Source of the DNA: CAUUCF01 sp963543695
Lineage (GTDB): Bacteria > Pseudomonadota > Gammaproteobacteria > UBA9339
DNA length: 58,749 nt
NCBI GenBank assembly: GCA_963543695.1
Contig: CAUUCF010000005.1
Coordinates: forward strand, 1 to 58,749
Direction: 5' to 3'
This document shows, piece by piece, positions 17,319 through 26,754 of the stretch. The notes beneath the pieces are model-generated. The model had not been told where the DNA came from. It ran no database searches and saw nothing but the letters and a program-made list of their open reading frames with translations. Positions within the stretch are counted from its first letter, which is position 1. Every line of letters begins with the position of its first letter. A program made the translations under genes and the position numbers.

Positions 17319-17882
17319 TCAGCGTTGTTTTAATCTTTGATAAACGGGAGCAAAACTACGACGATGAATCGGGGAAACTCCTAATTGAGCTAAAGCTTTT
17401 TGATGCATTGCCGTACCATACCCTTTATGTTGCGCAAAACCGTAACCAGGATATTGTTGATCATACTGAATCATCATTTGATCACGAAAAACTTTGGCTA
17501 AAATCGAAGCAGTACTAATTTCAGCATATAAACGATCCCCACCGATAAAAGCTTTAGTTGGATACCGTAATTCAGGAACATGTGGACCATCCACCCAAAC
17601 TTCGTCCGGAATTAACGTAATCTGTTGAACCGCTCTTTGCATTGCCAATAACGTTGCCTTTAAAATATTCAGTCGATCGATTTCTTGTACGCTGCTTACA
17701 CCAATTCCCCAACTTAACGCGTTAGCTTTGATTTTCAACGCTAATTGCTCTCTTTGTCGTGGAGTTAATAGTTTAGAATCTTTTACCCCGTTAATTTCAG
17801 TGTTTAAAACTACCGCTGCTGCTACTACTGGACCCGCTAAAGGACCTCTACCTGCTTCATCTACCCCTACGATAATCGCCAT
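17319..17882 (-). CDS. rnhB: Ribonuclease HII
   Basis: Cleaves RNA in RNA-DNA hybrids and removes single ribonucleotides misincorporated in DNA. The 187-residue protein has the N-terminal GVDEAGRGPLAGPVVAAAV with the first acidic catalytic pair, DSKLLTPRQREQLA, the second Asp in VWVDG, and the SILAKVFRDQMM block followed by YGFAQHKGYGT near residue 150. Length is normal. It stops the run of intact genes to its left: beyond it lies the decayed island. The upstream neighbour, 3 bases away, is a rhomboid gene rather than the dnaE or lpxB seen in E. coli. Confidence 0.95.
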   Translation of the reverse strand: MAIIVGVDEAGRGPLAGPVVAAAVVLNTEINGVKDSKLLTPRQREQLALKIKANALSWGIGVSSVQEIDRLNILKATLLAMQRAVQQITLIPDEVWVDGPHVPELRYPTKAFIGGDRLYAEISTASILAKVFRDQMMIQYDQQYPGYGFAQHKGYGTAMHQKALAQLGVSPIHRRSFAPVYQRLKQR

Positions 17883-17885
17883 GTT

Positions 17886-18461
17886 TTACCTATATAACCA
17901 ATACGCAAAAAGAATACCACTTAAGAAACCAAAACAATGCCCTTCAAAGGAAACGTTTTTTTTCTGTGGGAAAATCGAAAAGATTAAACCTCCAAAATAA
18001 TAAAGCACCAAAATTAATAAAATTATACTTTGGGTCGTACGGTGAAAATACGCTTCTGAAACTAGGTACCCAAAATATCCCATAATTAAACTACTTGCCC
18101 CGATCTGAATCCCTTTTCTCCCCAATAACCAAATAGCTAACCCGCTACTAATCATTACCCAACCAGTCAAATAACTAAATAAACGCACCCCACGAGTTAA
18201 CAATAGATCCGCCAACCCAAACAAAGGAACCGAATTAAAAAATAAATGATTCCAATCTGCATGTAAAAAGGGAGCTAAAAAAATACCCCCTAATCCTTTA
18301 ATCGAACGTACGATAATCCCCAAATGATTCAAACGATATCGAGTTAAATAGTTAATCAAATGAATACCCCATAAGATACCTACAAAACTCAAACTATAAT
18401 AGAAATTTTTCGATAATTGGTACAACATTATTTCGAATTGCTTACTAATTTCATTTAACAT
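17886..18461 (-). CDS. Rhomboid-family intramembrane serine protease
   Basis: A 191-residue membrane protein with about six helices. It has the rhomboid landmarks in order: HADWNHLFFNSVPLFGL (the HxxxN region) near residue 68, the serine in GASSLIMGYFGYL near residue 120, and the histidine in FEGHCFGFLSGI near residue 175. The serine motif is GASS rather than GxSG, but the Ser-His pair is kept, so activity is plausible. Substrates cannot be told. It overlaps the end of feoB by 11 bases and lies 3 bases before rnhB, so it is cotranscribed with iron uptake genes. Confidence 0.8.
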   Translation of the reverse strand: MLNEISKQFEIMLYQLSKNFYYSLSFVGILWGIHLINYLTRYRLNHLGIIVRSIKGLGGIFLAPFLHADWNHLFFNSVPLFGLADLLLTRGVRLFSYLTGWVMISSGLAIWLLGRKGIQIGASSLIMGYFGYLVSEAYFHRTTQSIILLILVLYYFGGLIFSIFPQKKNVSFEGHCFGFLSGILFAYWLYR

Positions 18462-20373
18462 AGTGACTTACCCACGGCCAAATTAAGTGAGCAATTTTAA
18501 CCATAAATAAAGCAATACTTAATTTAACCATCAATACTTTAATCGTATATTTCCAACCAAATTCTTTCCCAAAAGCCGCTAAAGTTGCAACACAAGGTGG
18601 CGAAAAAAGGGTAAAAGTAGCAATCACAAAAAGTTGTTCCGCCGTTAAAACTTGATTTAAAGCCGGAGTACCCAACAAACTACCTAACATTACTAAAATC
18701 AGTTCTCGACGTAAGATCATTAATAAAAATAAAATTCCCATTTCAAAAGGCAATCCTAAATACCGAGTTAACCAAGCTAAGCCGTGATTAATTTTAAAAA
18801 TCTGACCACTACTTAAAATAATCCCTAAAATAATAACGAAGGGAGCAGCTAAAAAAATAAATTCTTTAAACCTTAACCACGTTTGTAACCCTACCGTTTT
18901 GAAATTAACCCAACGGTATTCAGGCATACGCATAATTAATTCGGTTGCTTGCCCCGGTAAAATTTTTTTAGCTATTAAACCTACTAAAAAGGTAACTACC
19001 ATAAACATCCCGTATAAAATTACCGTAGGAATTGTCCCTAAATATCTAGTTGAAATTCCACTTAACACGATCGTTACCGCTCCGCACGGAATAAAACTAA
19101 CCATTAATCCGGTTAAAAAACGTTCTCGAGCCGTTTCCATAATCCGACAGCCTAAGCAAGCGGGGACGTTACAGCCAAAACCTAAAACCATTGGAATACA
19201 TGCTTTCCCGTGCACCCCCAATTTATGCATTAAAGGATCCATTAAAAAAGCTACTCGGGCAAAATACCCAACGTCTTCTAGAAAATACAAAAGAAAATAA
19301 AGAGGTAAAACACATGCCACGCTTACTTGTACTAAACCGTAACCACTTTCTAAACCACTCCATAATAATTTACTCCACCAAACCTCTGGCATCCAATGAC
19401 GGTAAAAATTAGTAAAAAGCTCCAAACCTCGGTCAAAATAATTCCCTAACCAATTAGTAAAACTAAAAATTAAACCAAACCCTAAAAAAAAGACTACCCC
19501 AATAATTAAATATCCCCAAACTTTATCGGTTGTTAAATCTTCAAATTTTTGCCAATGATTTACTTTTTTAACTGGACACCTTTTTAAAACTTTCGTCACT
19601 AAACGATGCGCCATAGCTGCGCGTTCATCAGCAATCACCAAACTACTATCGTGACCATGCATTTGCTCTAATATTTTGATACTTTCGTTCACTTGTTCCA
19701 ATACGGCAGTTTGTCCACTTTCGTTGATCAATCGATTAATTTCGTGGTCTTTTTCTAATAATTTAATCGCTAAAAAACGTTTAGGATAATTTTTTACCGT
19801 AACAATTTGATCAGTAATTTTTTGAATTTCCTTTTCAATTTCAGCTCCAAACCAAAAAGAACGTTGGGGTTTCAAAAGATGGGGATCATATAATACCACA
19901 TCTAACATTTCACTAATCCCTTTCCCTTTAGTCGCGACCGCAAAACGTACTGAGATACCGAGCAAGTCAGCTAAAGCAGTTTGATCAATAGCTAAATTTT
20001 TACGTTCCAAAACGTCGATCATGTTTAACGCCAAAACCATCGGCCTTTCTAACTCTAGTAGCTGCAAAGTTAAGATTAAATTCGTTTCTAAATTACTAGC
20101 ATCTATTACGTTAATAATCGCTTGAGGATTCTCATCGATGATATACTCACGAGCCACCAGTTCTTCTTCCGAATAAGCCGTTAAAGAAATAATTCCTGGT
20201 AAATCAATCACGTTAACGTCGTAGCCATTGTAATATAAGCTCCCTTCTGCTCTAGTAACCGTTTTACCGGACCAATTACCGACGTGTTGATGTAACCCCG
20301 TTAAATGATTAAAAATTACCGATTTACCGACGTTAGCGTAACCCGCTAAAGCAATGCTCACTTTCTTATTCAT
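18451..20373 (-). CDS. feoB: Ferrous iron transporter FeoB
   Basis: Inner-membrane Fe(II) transporter with a cytoplasmic G domain. The 640-residue protein has the G1 motif GYANVGKSVIF near residue 11, the switch DLPGIISLTAYSEEE with G3, NMIDV (the G4 region) near residue 119, then a membrane part with both Gate repeats: GFGCNVPACLGCRIMETARERFLTG near residue 393 and TLFSPPCVATLAAFGKEFG near residue 600. It is shorter than E. coli FeoB (773) but complete. Its start overlaps the rpiA-feoA fusion gene by 8 bases, so FeoA function is encoded just upstream; FeoC was not found. Confidence 0.95.
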   Translation of the reverse strand: MNKKVSIALAGYANVGKSVIFNHLTGLHQHVGNWSGKTVTRAEGSLYYNGYDVNVIDLPGIISLTAYSEEELVAREYIIDENPQAIINVIDASNLETNLILTLQLLELERPMVLALNMIDVLERKNLAIDQTALADLLGISVRFAVATKGKGISEMLDVVLYDPHLLKPQRSFWFGAEIEKEIQKITDQIVTVKNYPKRFLAIKLLEKDHEINRLINESGQTAVLEQVNESIKILEQMHGHDSSLVIADERAAMAHRLVTKVLKRCPVKKVNHWQKFEDLTTDKVWGYLIIGVVFFLGFGLIFSFTNWLGNYFDRGLELFTNFYRHWMPEVWWSKLLWSGLESGYGLVQVSVACVLPLYFLLYFLEDVGYFARVAFLMDPLMHKLGVHGKACIPMVLGFGCNVPACLGCRIMETARERFLTGLMVSFIPCGAVTIVLSGISTRYLGTIPTVILYGMFMVVTFLVGLIAKKILPGQATELIMRMPEYRWVNFKTVGLQTWLRFKEFIFLAAPFVIILGIILSSGQIFKINHGLAWLTRYLGLPFEMGILFLLMILRRELILVMLGSLLGTPALNQVLTAEQLFVIATFTLFSPPCVATLAAFGKEFGWKYTIKVLMVKLSIALFMVKIAHLIWPWVSHYVK

Positions 20374-21262
20374 TAACCTGCAACTCTACGATAATTTGTT
20401 CCGCAATTTTGAAACTTACCGCTAAACTACTCCCTCGTACTTTAAGTTCCAACGGTCCACCAAAAGAAGCTTTATGCAATACTTCTATTTCCGTTCCTAT
20501 CGTTAACCCTAAATCTGCTAGACGTTTACTTTCCTTAATGTCTAAATTCATTAAGTTTACTACCTTAGCTTTTTTATGTAAGTCTAGATCTACTAATTTA
20601 ATTTGAGAAAGATTACTATAAATCTCTACCTGATCTAGTTTACCTAAAATTAAAATATCCGCCCGCTGCTTTGCAAAAATTCCGTTAGTAACTACTCCCG
20701 CAATTTGGTTTAAATCTGTTTCTAATTGTTTAGGATTAGTAATCTGCCAATTCCACACGTCTAATAAAACGTTACCGTAATCAGTAACCTCACCTACCCG
20801 ATATACCGGGTTTCCTCCCATTTTAACGATTTCTCTAGCTACTTTACTCCTTGCTAACGGAATAACTTCAATCGGTACCGGAAAATTCCCTAAGCGATTT
20901 ACCCTTTTTTTTTGTTGGGCGATACAAATAAACTGACGACTCATTGAAGCTAAAATTTTTTCTCCGGTTAAAGCTTTTCCTCCTCCTTTAATCATGCAAA
21001 AATTAGGATCTATTTCATCTGCCCCATCAACATACAAATCAATACGTTCGACAGAATTACACGGCGTTACTTCATAACCCCTTTGTTTTAACGCGAGTTC
21101 CGTCTGTAAAGAACTGGCTACTAACGTCAACGGAAAATTGACTTGCCTTAACGCTTGAATAAAATAATGAACCGTAGAACCGCTACCTACCCCTAATATA
21201 ATTTCGGGTTTTAAGTATTTTAAAGCTGCCTGAGCTGCTACTTGTTTCTCTTGTTCTTCCAC
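20366..21262 (-). CDS. Fusion of ribose-5-phosphate isomerase A with FeoA
   Basis: One open frame of 298 residues contains two proteins. Residues 1 to about 218 are RpiA, which interconverts ribose-5-phosphate and ribulose-5-phosphate: GVGSGSTVHYFI near residue 24, DGADEIDPNFCMIKGGGKALTGEKI near residue 80, and GVVTNGIFAKQRADILILG at the normal RpiA end. Residues about 225-296 form a FeoA SH3-like domain (KVVNLMNLDIKESKRLADLGLTIGTEIEVL, then GGPLELKVRGSSLAVSFKIAEQIIVEL). No stop separates them. FeoA is a small partner of FeoB, and feoB begins at the end of this gene, so the FeoA part is in its expected place and rpiA has been joined to its front. The start is a GTG after TTTGGGG. It could be a true bifunctional protein, be cleaved, or start internally at the ATG of MNLDIKE. 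Confidence 0.85.
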   Translation of the reverse strand: MEEQEKQVAAQAALKYLKPEIILGVGSGSTVHYFIQALRQVNFPLTLVASSLQTELALKQRGYEVTPCNSVERIDLYVDGADEIDPNFCMIKGGGKALTGEKILASMSRQFICIAQQKKRVNRLGNFPVPIEVIPLARSKVAREIVKMGGNPVYRVGEVTDYGNVLLDVWNWQITNPKQLETDLNQIAGVVTNGIFAKQRADILILGKLDQVEIYSNLSQIKLVDLDLHKKAKVVNLMNLDIKESKRLADLGLTIGTEIEVLHKASFGGPLELKVRGSSLAVSFKIAEQIIVELQVNE

Positions 21263-21290
21263 CCCAAATAACCTGTTTTAAAAAATCAAG

Positions 21291-23309
21291 TTATTCTAAC
21301 ACATTATTCATTTTCAATAAAGCATCAATCGTTGGCTCCCGTCCCCTGAAATATTGAAATAAAACTTTAGGATCTTCACTTCCCCCCGTAATTAAAAAAC
21401 AACGGTAAAAATCTTCTCCTACTTTGTTGTTAAAAATACCTTCTTCCATAAAACGAGCAAATAAATCGCAAGATAATACTTCGGCCCATTTATAACTGTA
21501 ATAACCAGCCGCATATCCTCCCGCAAAAATATGTGCAAAAGAAGGCAACATACTGAATTTTTTATTCACCGGAATTAACCGAGTTACTTTTTGAACTTCT
21601 TCCACCGCGCTCAAAATTTCTTGTTTAGAATTCCAAGTTTTAGAATGTAAAATCAGATCCACTAAAGCAAATTCTAATTGCCTTAACATCGCGTTAGCTG
21701 CCATAAAATTACGGTTCTGGTTAATCTTTTCCAATAATTTATTCGGCAAAGGCTCTCCTGTCTGATAATGCTTCGATAAATAAGTTAGTCCTTCCGGTAT
21801 CCAAGCAAAATTTTCCATAAATTGACTAACTACTTCTACCGCATCCCAAGGAATACCGTTTGTTCCTGCTGCGTTAGGATACTCTACTTTTGTCAAAACG
21901 TGTTGTAAAACATGTCCAAATTCATGTAACAAAGTAATGACCTCACCATGGGTTAAAAGTACCGGCATATTTCCTGTACTCGGTAAAAAATTACAAACTA
22001 AATAAACGATAGGATTATCTCTTAACCCTCTACGATGATTTCTTCCTTGTAATTCTCCAACCCAAGCTCCGGCTTGTTTATAGTTTCTGACAAACAAATC
22101 TAAATAAAAATGACCTACTAATTCCCCGTGGTCCCAAACTTCAAAATACCTAACGGTAGGATGCCATTTATCAACTTGTTCAAAAACCTCTACGACTTTT
22201 ACTTTAAATAAGCGTTCTACTAATTTGAATAACCCGTCTAAAACGTGTTCCAACGGGAAATAAGGACGTAAATCCTCTTCGTTAAAATCAAAAATGGTTT
22301 TCTTTAATTTTTCCTTAAAATAATTAAAATCCCAAGGTTCAATGACTTTGACGTGTTGAAATTGAGTAAATTCTTGCAACGTTTTAAATTCTTTTTCTGC
22401 GGCTACTCTAGATTTTTCTAATAATTGCTTTAAAAAAGTTAAACTATTTTCTAAAGTTTTAGTCATACGGTTAACTAAAGCATAGGCTGCATAATTAGGA
22501 AACGACAATAAATTACTTAAAGAATTACGTAAATTCAAAATTTGTACGATATTAGAAAAATTATTAAAAACATGCAAAGGATTTTTGATCGAACTAATAC
22601 TATTTTTATGTTGGTACTTAAAATAAGCCGTTTTTCTTAATTTCCTATTTTCAGCATAAGTAATGATTTTGACGTAGTGCGGATCATCCATAGGGAAAAT
22701 TAACACGTTTTTGTTTTTTGGTGAACGGCAACTATTAATAAAATAATTAGGTAATCCTTTTGCCAAACAGGCTGGAACTTCCAATTTACACTGTGCTGTT
22801 GCCGCCACTAAATTGTTAGCAAACTTATTACTCAACTTTGCTAACTTCATTACTACTCGGTCTAAATTTTTTTGTTGATCGGTTTCTAAAGCAATTCCAG
22901 ATAACTCAAAATCTTGAATTATTCTTTCTAAAATACGTTTTTGCACGTCATCTAAAGTAAGGTCTTGTTTTAACGTATTTTTAAAAAGATGGTATAAGCC
23001 TTGGTTATGCATAAACCAATTTTCATAATCAATCATTACTTTTTGCGCTTCCGAATATGCCTTTTTTACGGTCGCATTCCCATTCACCATATCCATTAAG
23101 CTGATTCTTTCCCAAAAGCAGGATAAATCCCGCTCAGCTTTGCTCAACACGTCTACGAAATTGACCCAAGAAACGTCATCTTCCTCAATTAAGGCAGTTA
23201 TTTTTGTTTTTAATTCTTCCGTTAAGGATTTAATTGCAGGTACAAATTGATCAGGCAATAGATCTCTAAACTTCATTCCTTCCCAAACTACATTCGTTTT
23301 ATTTATCAT
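21291..23309 (-). CDS. prlC: Oligopeptidase A-like M3 metallopeptidase
   Basis: Zinc peptidase that degrades short peptides in the cytoplasm, including signal-peptide remnants in E. coli. The protein (about 672 residues) has no signal peptide, a helical N-terminal domain, and the catalytic motif LLHEFGHVLQH near residue 460 with the third ligand in WDAVEVVSQFMENF. The C-terminal SFAHIFAGGYAAGYYSYKWAEVLSCDLF block is typical of M3A. I start at the ATG at 23309, overlapping coaX by 11 bases, because its downstream sequence WEGMKFRDLLPDQFVPAI aligns with the usual PrlC beginning. A longer frame opens at 23330. Confidence 0.92.
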   Translation of the reverse strand: MINKTNVVWEGMKFRDLLPDQFVPAIKSLTEELKTKITALIEEDDVSWVNFVDVLSKAERDLSCFWERISLMDMVNGNATVKKAYSEAQKVMIDYENWFMHNQGLYHLFKNTLKQDLTLDDVQKRILERIIQDFELSGIALETDQQKNLDRVVMKLAKLSNKFANNLVAATAQCKLEVPACLAKGLPNYFINSCRSPKNKNVLIFPMDDPHYVKIITYAENRKLRKTAYFKYQHKNSISSIKNPLHVFNNFSNIVQILNLRNSLSNLLSFPNYAAYALVNRMTKTLENSLTFLKQLLEKSRVAAEKEFKTLQEFTQFQHVKVIEPWDFNYFKEKLKKTIFDFNEEDLRPYFPLEHVLDGLFKLVERLFKVKVVEVFEQVDKWHPTVRYFEVWDHGELVGHFYLDLFVRNYKQAGAWVGELQGRNHRRGLRDNPIVYLVCNFLPSTGNMPVLLTHGEVITLLHEFGHVLQHVLTKVEYPNAAGTNGIPWDAVEVVSQFMENFAWIPEGLTYLSKHYQTGEPLPNKLLEKINQNRNFMAANAMLRQLEFALVDLILHSKTWNSKQEILSAVEEVQKVTRLIPVNKKFSMLPSFAHIFAGGYAAGYYSYKWAEVLSCDLFARFMEEGIFNNKVGEDFYRCFLITGGSEDPKVLFQYFRGREPTIDALLKMNNVLE

Positions 23310-24030
23310 ACCATTTCCACCACTCAGCAAGTCCAGTCAAAATTAAATCTGGAAAATAATCGTACTCATTTGCCAATGGTTTACCTCCTCCACCCGTAAC
23401 GACCACTTTAGCTTGTAATTTCAACCGTTCTTGCATCTTCGCAAGAATCGCCCGTAATGCTCCTTTTTGCCCATAATGTAAACCACAACTCATTGCTGAT
23501 TCTGTGTCCACTCCCCATCCTAAATCATCACTTAGTTCTTCTAATTTAACCAACGGTAATTGCGATGCATATTGATGCATCGCTTGCATGATGATTTCTT
23601 TACAAGGGTAAAAAACGGCCCCTAATATCTCTTGCGCCGCGGTTAAAACGGTAAAAGTAATAATCGTGCCTAAATCCACCACAATTAAATTCGTGTTAGG
23701 AAACAATTTTTGTGCTCCAACTAATCCGGCTAATAAATCTGCTCCTATTTGTTCAGGATTAGGCACTAGCACTTTAAAAGGACATTTTAACTCATTAGTA
23801 AATAACGGAATAATATTAAAATATTTTTTAAAAAAAGCCTTTAAAGGTAGATTCAAATGAGGTACTACCGAAGCAATCAAAACCTTACTAAAACTAAATG
23901 AACGTAATACCGATAATAAGTTTTCAAAAACTAAAAATTGCGAATTAATTATGAATTTTTCTTTTAATAAACCATTTTGAAACCAGGCTCCTTTTAGAAA
24001 GGTATTACCTAAATCAACCGTTAACAACAT
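23299..24030 (-). CDS. coaX: Type III pantothenate kinase CoaX
   Basis: First step of coenzyme A synthesis from pantothenate, of the type III kind that does not use the E. coli CoaA fold. The 243-residue protein begins with LLTVDLGNTFLKG (phosphate-binding loop with the catalytic Asp), then VPNPEQIGADLLAGLVGAQ with the PxxxGxDR-like turn, VVDLGTIITFTVL near residue 118 and VVTGGGGKPLA near residue 210. These acetate-kinase-family motifs are characteristic. It follows potD after a gap of 107 bases and is translationally overlapped with the M3 peptidase. Confidence 0.92.
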   Translation of the reverse strand: MLLTVDLGNTFLKGAWFQNGLLKEKFIINSQFLVFENLLSVLRSFSFSKVLIASVVPHLNLPLKAFFKKYFNIIPLFTNELKCPFKVLVPNPEQIGADLLAGLVGAQKLFPNTNLIVVDLGTIITFTVLTAAQEILGAVFYPCKEIIMQAMHQYASQLPLVKLEELSDDLGWGVDTESAMSCGLHYGQKGALRAILAKMQERLKLQAKVVVTGGGGKPLANEYDYFPDLILTGLAEWWKWYDK

Positions 24031-24137
24031 AATGAATACATAAAAATATTTGAAATAGTCTATTCGTTTATTATGAAAAATACAACTTCTTTTTAAAAAG
24101 ATTGCTGCTAATCAAGCCAAAGATTTTTATTACGATA

Positions 24138-25136
24138 TTATTCTAAACGCAATTTATTCCAGTAATGCTCATAAACTTGCTTCGTAGCGGTCGATAAAGG
24201 AAATTGTATTTTCCCGTGGGTCAATAAAAAAGCTAATTTTGCCGGTTCTAAAGTTTGTCGTAAGATTACGGCATTCGTCGAATAATAACCGTTTTCTAAA
24301 ATTTGGACGATAATTTCCGGGCGATTAATGAAATTTAAAAATCGGTACGCATTTTCTTTATGAGGGGCATTTTTCAACATCACTAAACAATCGTACCATA
24401 ATACAAAACCAGGTTCAGGATTAACAAAATGTAAATGTGGATTTTCTTTACTGGCAATTTTATAATCCCCACTCCATGCCGTACCGATCGTCACGTCTTC
24501 ATCAATGTAAATATTAGGAACACACTCTAAATTAATGACCCGAACATTAGGCATTAACTGCAATATTTTTTGGTAAGCTTCTTCTAAATGTTGGAGTTCT
24601 TCATCGTTAACATCGTATCCTAACGAAATTAATACGATACTAAATAATTCTCGCATGTCATTTAAAATCATTAATTGATTCAGGTATCGAAGTTGCCATA
24701 AATCGTCCCAACTACGAATTTGCTGATGATCAAAATACCGATCGTTAACGATTAGCCCCGTGGTCCCCCAACAAAAAGGTAAATTATAAGCAACGTGCGG
24801 ATTAACCGTTAGTTGTAAAAAAAAAGGATGAATCTGATGTTTCAGCTTGGTTTGATCTAAACGTTGTAATTTTGGCAATACTTCCGGTAAAAAATAACTA
24901 GAAAAAACCGCTAAGTCACCTTCGAAATTAGGTGAAGTATTAATTTTTGTAATTAGATTTTCGTTATTTTCACACTCTATAACGTTTACCTCAATCCCCG
25001 TTTCTTTCGTAAACTGACTAATAACGTGACTAGGAATATAATTACCGAACACATAAAAGTTAAGCACCTCTTGTTCTTTAGCAAAAGTTAAGTTTAAACA
25101 AGATAACCCCAACAAAAAGAAAATGATTTTATTCAT
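24138..25136 (-). CDS. potD: Spermidine/putrescine-binding periplasmic protein PotD
   Basis: Solute-binding subunit of the polyamine importer. The 332-residue protein starts with a signal peptide (MNKIIFFLLGLSCLNLTFA, cleavage predicted after Ala 19). The mature part begins QEVLNFYVFGNYIPSHVI, like the NWxxYI start of PotD/PotF, and shows NLPFCWGTTGLIVN, WSGDYKIA and FVLWYDCLVMLKNAPHKENAYRFLNFI. The ligand cannot be told from sequence (spermidine or putrescine). Last gene of a four-gene operon, overlapping potC by 8 bases. Confidence 0.92.
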   Translation of the reverse strand: MNKIIFFLLGLSCLNLTFAKEQEVLNFYVFGNYIPSHVISQFTKETGIEVNVIECENNENLITKINTSPNFEGDLAVFSSYFLPEVLPKLQRLDQTKLKHQIHPFFLQLTVNPHVAYNLPFCWGTTGLIVNDRYFDHQQIRSWDDLWQLRYLNQLMILNDMRELFSIVLISLGYDVNDEELQHLEEAYQKILQLMPNVRVINLECVPNIYIDEDVTIGTAWSGDYKIASKENPHLHFVNPEPGFVLWYDCLVMLKNAPHKENAYRFLNFINRPEIIVQILENGYYSTNAVILRQTLEPAKLAFLLTHGKIQFPLSTATKQVYEHYWNKLRLE

Positions 25137-25902
25137 ACAATTTATGCCTTAATAAGCGATAAGCCACCAGCGTCATCAAAAGGGTAAAAAGAATCATAAT
25201 ACAACATAAAGCGTTAATTTCCGGCTTTACTCCAAACCTGATCATTGCGTAAATTTTAAACGGTAACACGATAAAACTAGGACCACCCACAAAATAGCTA
25301 ACGATAATATCGTCAAACGATAAAGTAAACACTAATAAACTAGCGGAAATTAACGCTGGTTTAATCAGTGGTAAAACAATTTTTTTCATAATGATCCAAT
25401 CACTTGCTCCTAAATCTTGAGCCGCAGCAAAAATACCTTGTTCTAAACCAAAAAGCTGTTCTGTTACGATAATGGTAGTATACGGCACACAAAGAGCAGT
25501 ATGACCTAATAATAAACTCCAAAAACCTAAAGGTATATGTAAAAAATTGTATAAAAGCAATGAAGATACGGCAATTACAATTTCTGGAACCACTACTAAA
25601 GCCGCAGTAATAACGTAAATCACCTTGTTACTAAAAGAATGGTAACGAAAAGTATTAAAAGCAATAATAAAGCCAAGAATCGTAGATAAGCAAGCCGATA
25701 AAACCCCTAACACTACCGAATGCCAAGTAACTTTCCAAATCGTAACGTCCTGAAATAAAGCGAGATACCAACGCCAACTAAACCCTTGCCAATTTAACGT
25801 ATGCTGGGCATTATTAAAAGAAAAAATAATCACTAACCCAATCGGTAAATATAAAAACAAATATACTAACAATAAATACGAAGTGCGTCCTATTTTTTGC
25901 AT
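25129..25902 (-). CDS. potC: Polyamine ABC transporter permease PotC
   Basis: Inner-membrane permease, 257 residues, six predicted helices. It begins SYLLLVYLFLYLPIGLVIIFSFNN, contains the EAA-like coupling loop EQGIFAAAQDLGASDWIIMKKIVLPLIKPALI near residue 150, and the FDDIIVSYFVGGP motif that marks PotC. Stop and start of potB and potC abut (25902/25903). Confidence 0.94.
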   Translation of the reverse strand: MQKIGRTSYLLLVYLFLYLPIGLVIIFSFNNAQHTLNWQGFSWRWYLALFQDVTIWKVTWHSVVLGVLSACLSTILGFIIAFNTFRYHSFSNKVIYVITAALVVVPEIVIAVSSLLLYNFLHIPLGFWSLLLGHTALCVPYTTIIVTEQLFGLEQGIFAAAQDLGASDWIIMKKIVLPLIKPALISASLLVFTLSFDDIIVSYFVGGPSFIVLPFKIYAMIRFGVKPEINALCCIMILFTLLMTLVAYRLLRHKLYE

Positions 25903-26754
25903 TTACTTACCACCTGGTTTTTGTCGAGTAATAAGCCAATAAACCGAAATCACGACAAACATAATAATCGTTAATAAACTACTGATTGTCCCTCCTAAAG
26001 GCCAGTTATTAGCCGTTAAAAATTGGTATTCAATCAAATTACCAATTAATAAATTTTTAGCTCCTCCTAGTAAGACTGGAATATAAAACATCGTCATCGC
26101 TGGCAAAAAAACCAGTAACGAACCAGATAATATCCCGGGTCTGGTCAACGGTAAAATTATTTTCCAAAAAATAGCCCCTTTTTTTGCACCTAAATCCTGC
26201 GCCGCTTCTAACAAATTACGATCTAAATTACTTAAACTAACGAATAAAGGTACAATCATGTAAGGTAATAGATCGTACACACACCCTAAAATTACGGCAA
26301 AATTACTGTACAGTAATTGTAAGGGAGTAGAAATTACCCCTAAAGCTAATAATAAGGCATTTAATAAACCTTTGGTTTTTAAAATAGCCATGATCGCGTA
26401 AGTACGTACTAACGAGCTAGTCCAAAAAGGAATAATGACTAACAATAAAAAAAAAGGGGACCATTTTTTCGATAATTTAGATAAAAGATAAGCAAAAGGA
26501 TAGGCGATCAATAAACAAATTAAGGTACAACTTAAAGCTAATAGAAAAGAGCGAACAAAAATTTTAACGTAAACTAAATTAAACAAAAGGCGGTAATTTT
26601 CCAAACAAAATTGAGACGAAAATATTGTTCCGGGAACGTACTTAACGCAACTCACCCAAAAAATCAAAACCAAAGGTAAAAGCGAAAAACAACAAAACCA
26701 TAACCAACTGGTTCCTAACAAAAAGTATTTAACTCCTTTATTACGATTATTCAT
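25903..26754 (-). CDS. potB: Polyamine ABC transporter permease PotB
   Basis: Inner-membrane permease, 283 residues, six predicted helices, partner of PotC. The coupling loop LLEAAQDLGAKKGAIFWKIILPLTRPGILSG lies near residue 180; the FWTSSLVRTYAIMAILKTKG region and the MTMFYIPVLLGGAKNLLIGNLI region are typical of PotB. The gene overlaps potA by 8 bases. Confidence 0.94.
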   Translation of the reverse strand: MNNRNKGVKYFLLGTSWLWFCCFSLLPLVLIFWVSCVKYVPGTIFSSQFCLENYRLLFNLVYVKIFVRSFLLALSCTLICLLIAYPFAYLLSKLSKKWSPFFLLLVIIPFWTSSLVRTYAIMAILKTKGLLNALLLALGVISTPLQLLYSNFAVILGCVYDLLPYMIVPLFVSLSNLDRNLLEAAQDLGAKKGAIFWKIILPLTRPGILSGSLLVFLPAMTMFYIPVLLGGAKNLLIGNLIEYQFLTANNWPLGGTISSLLTIIMFVVISVYWLITRQKPGGK

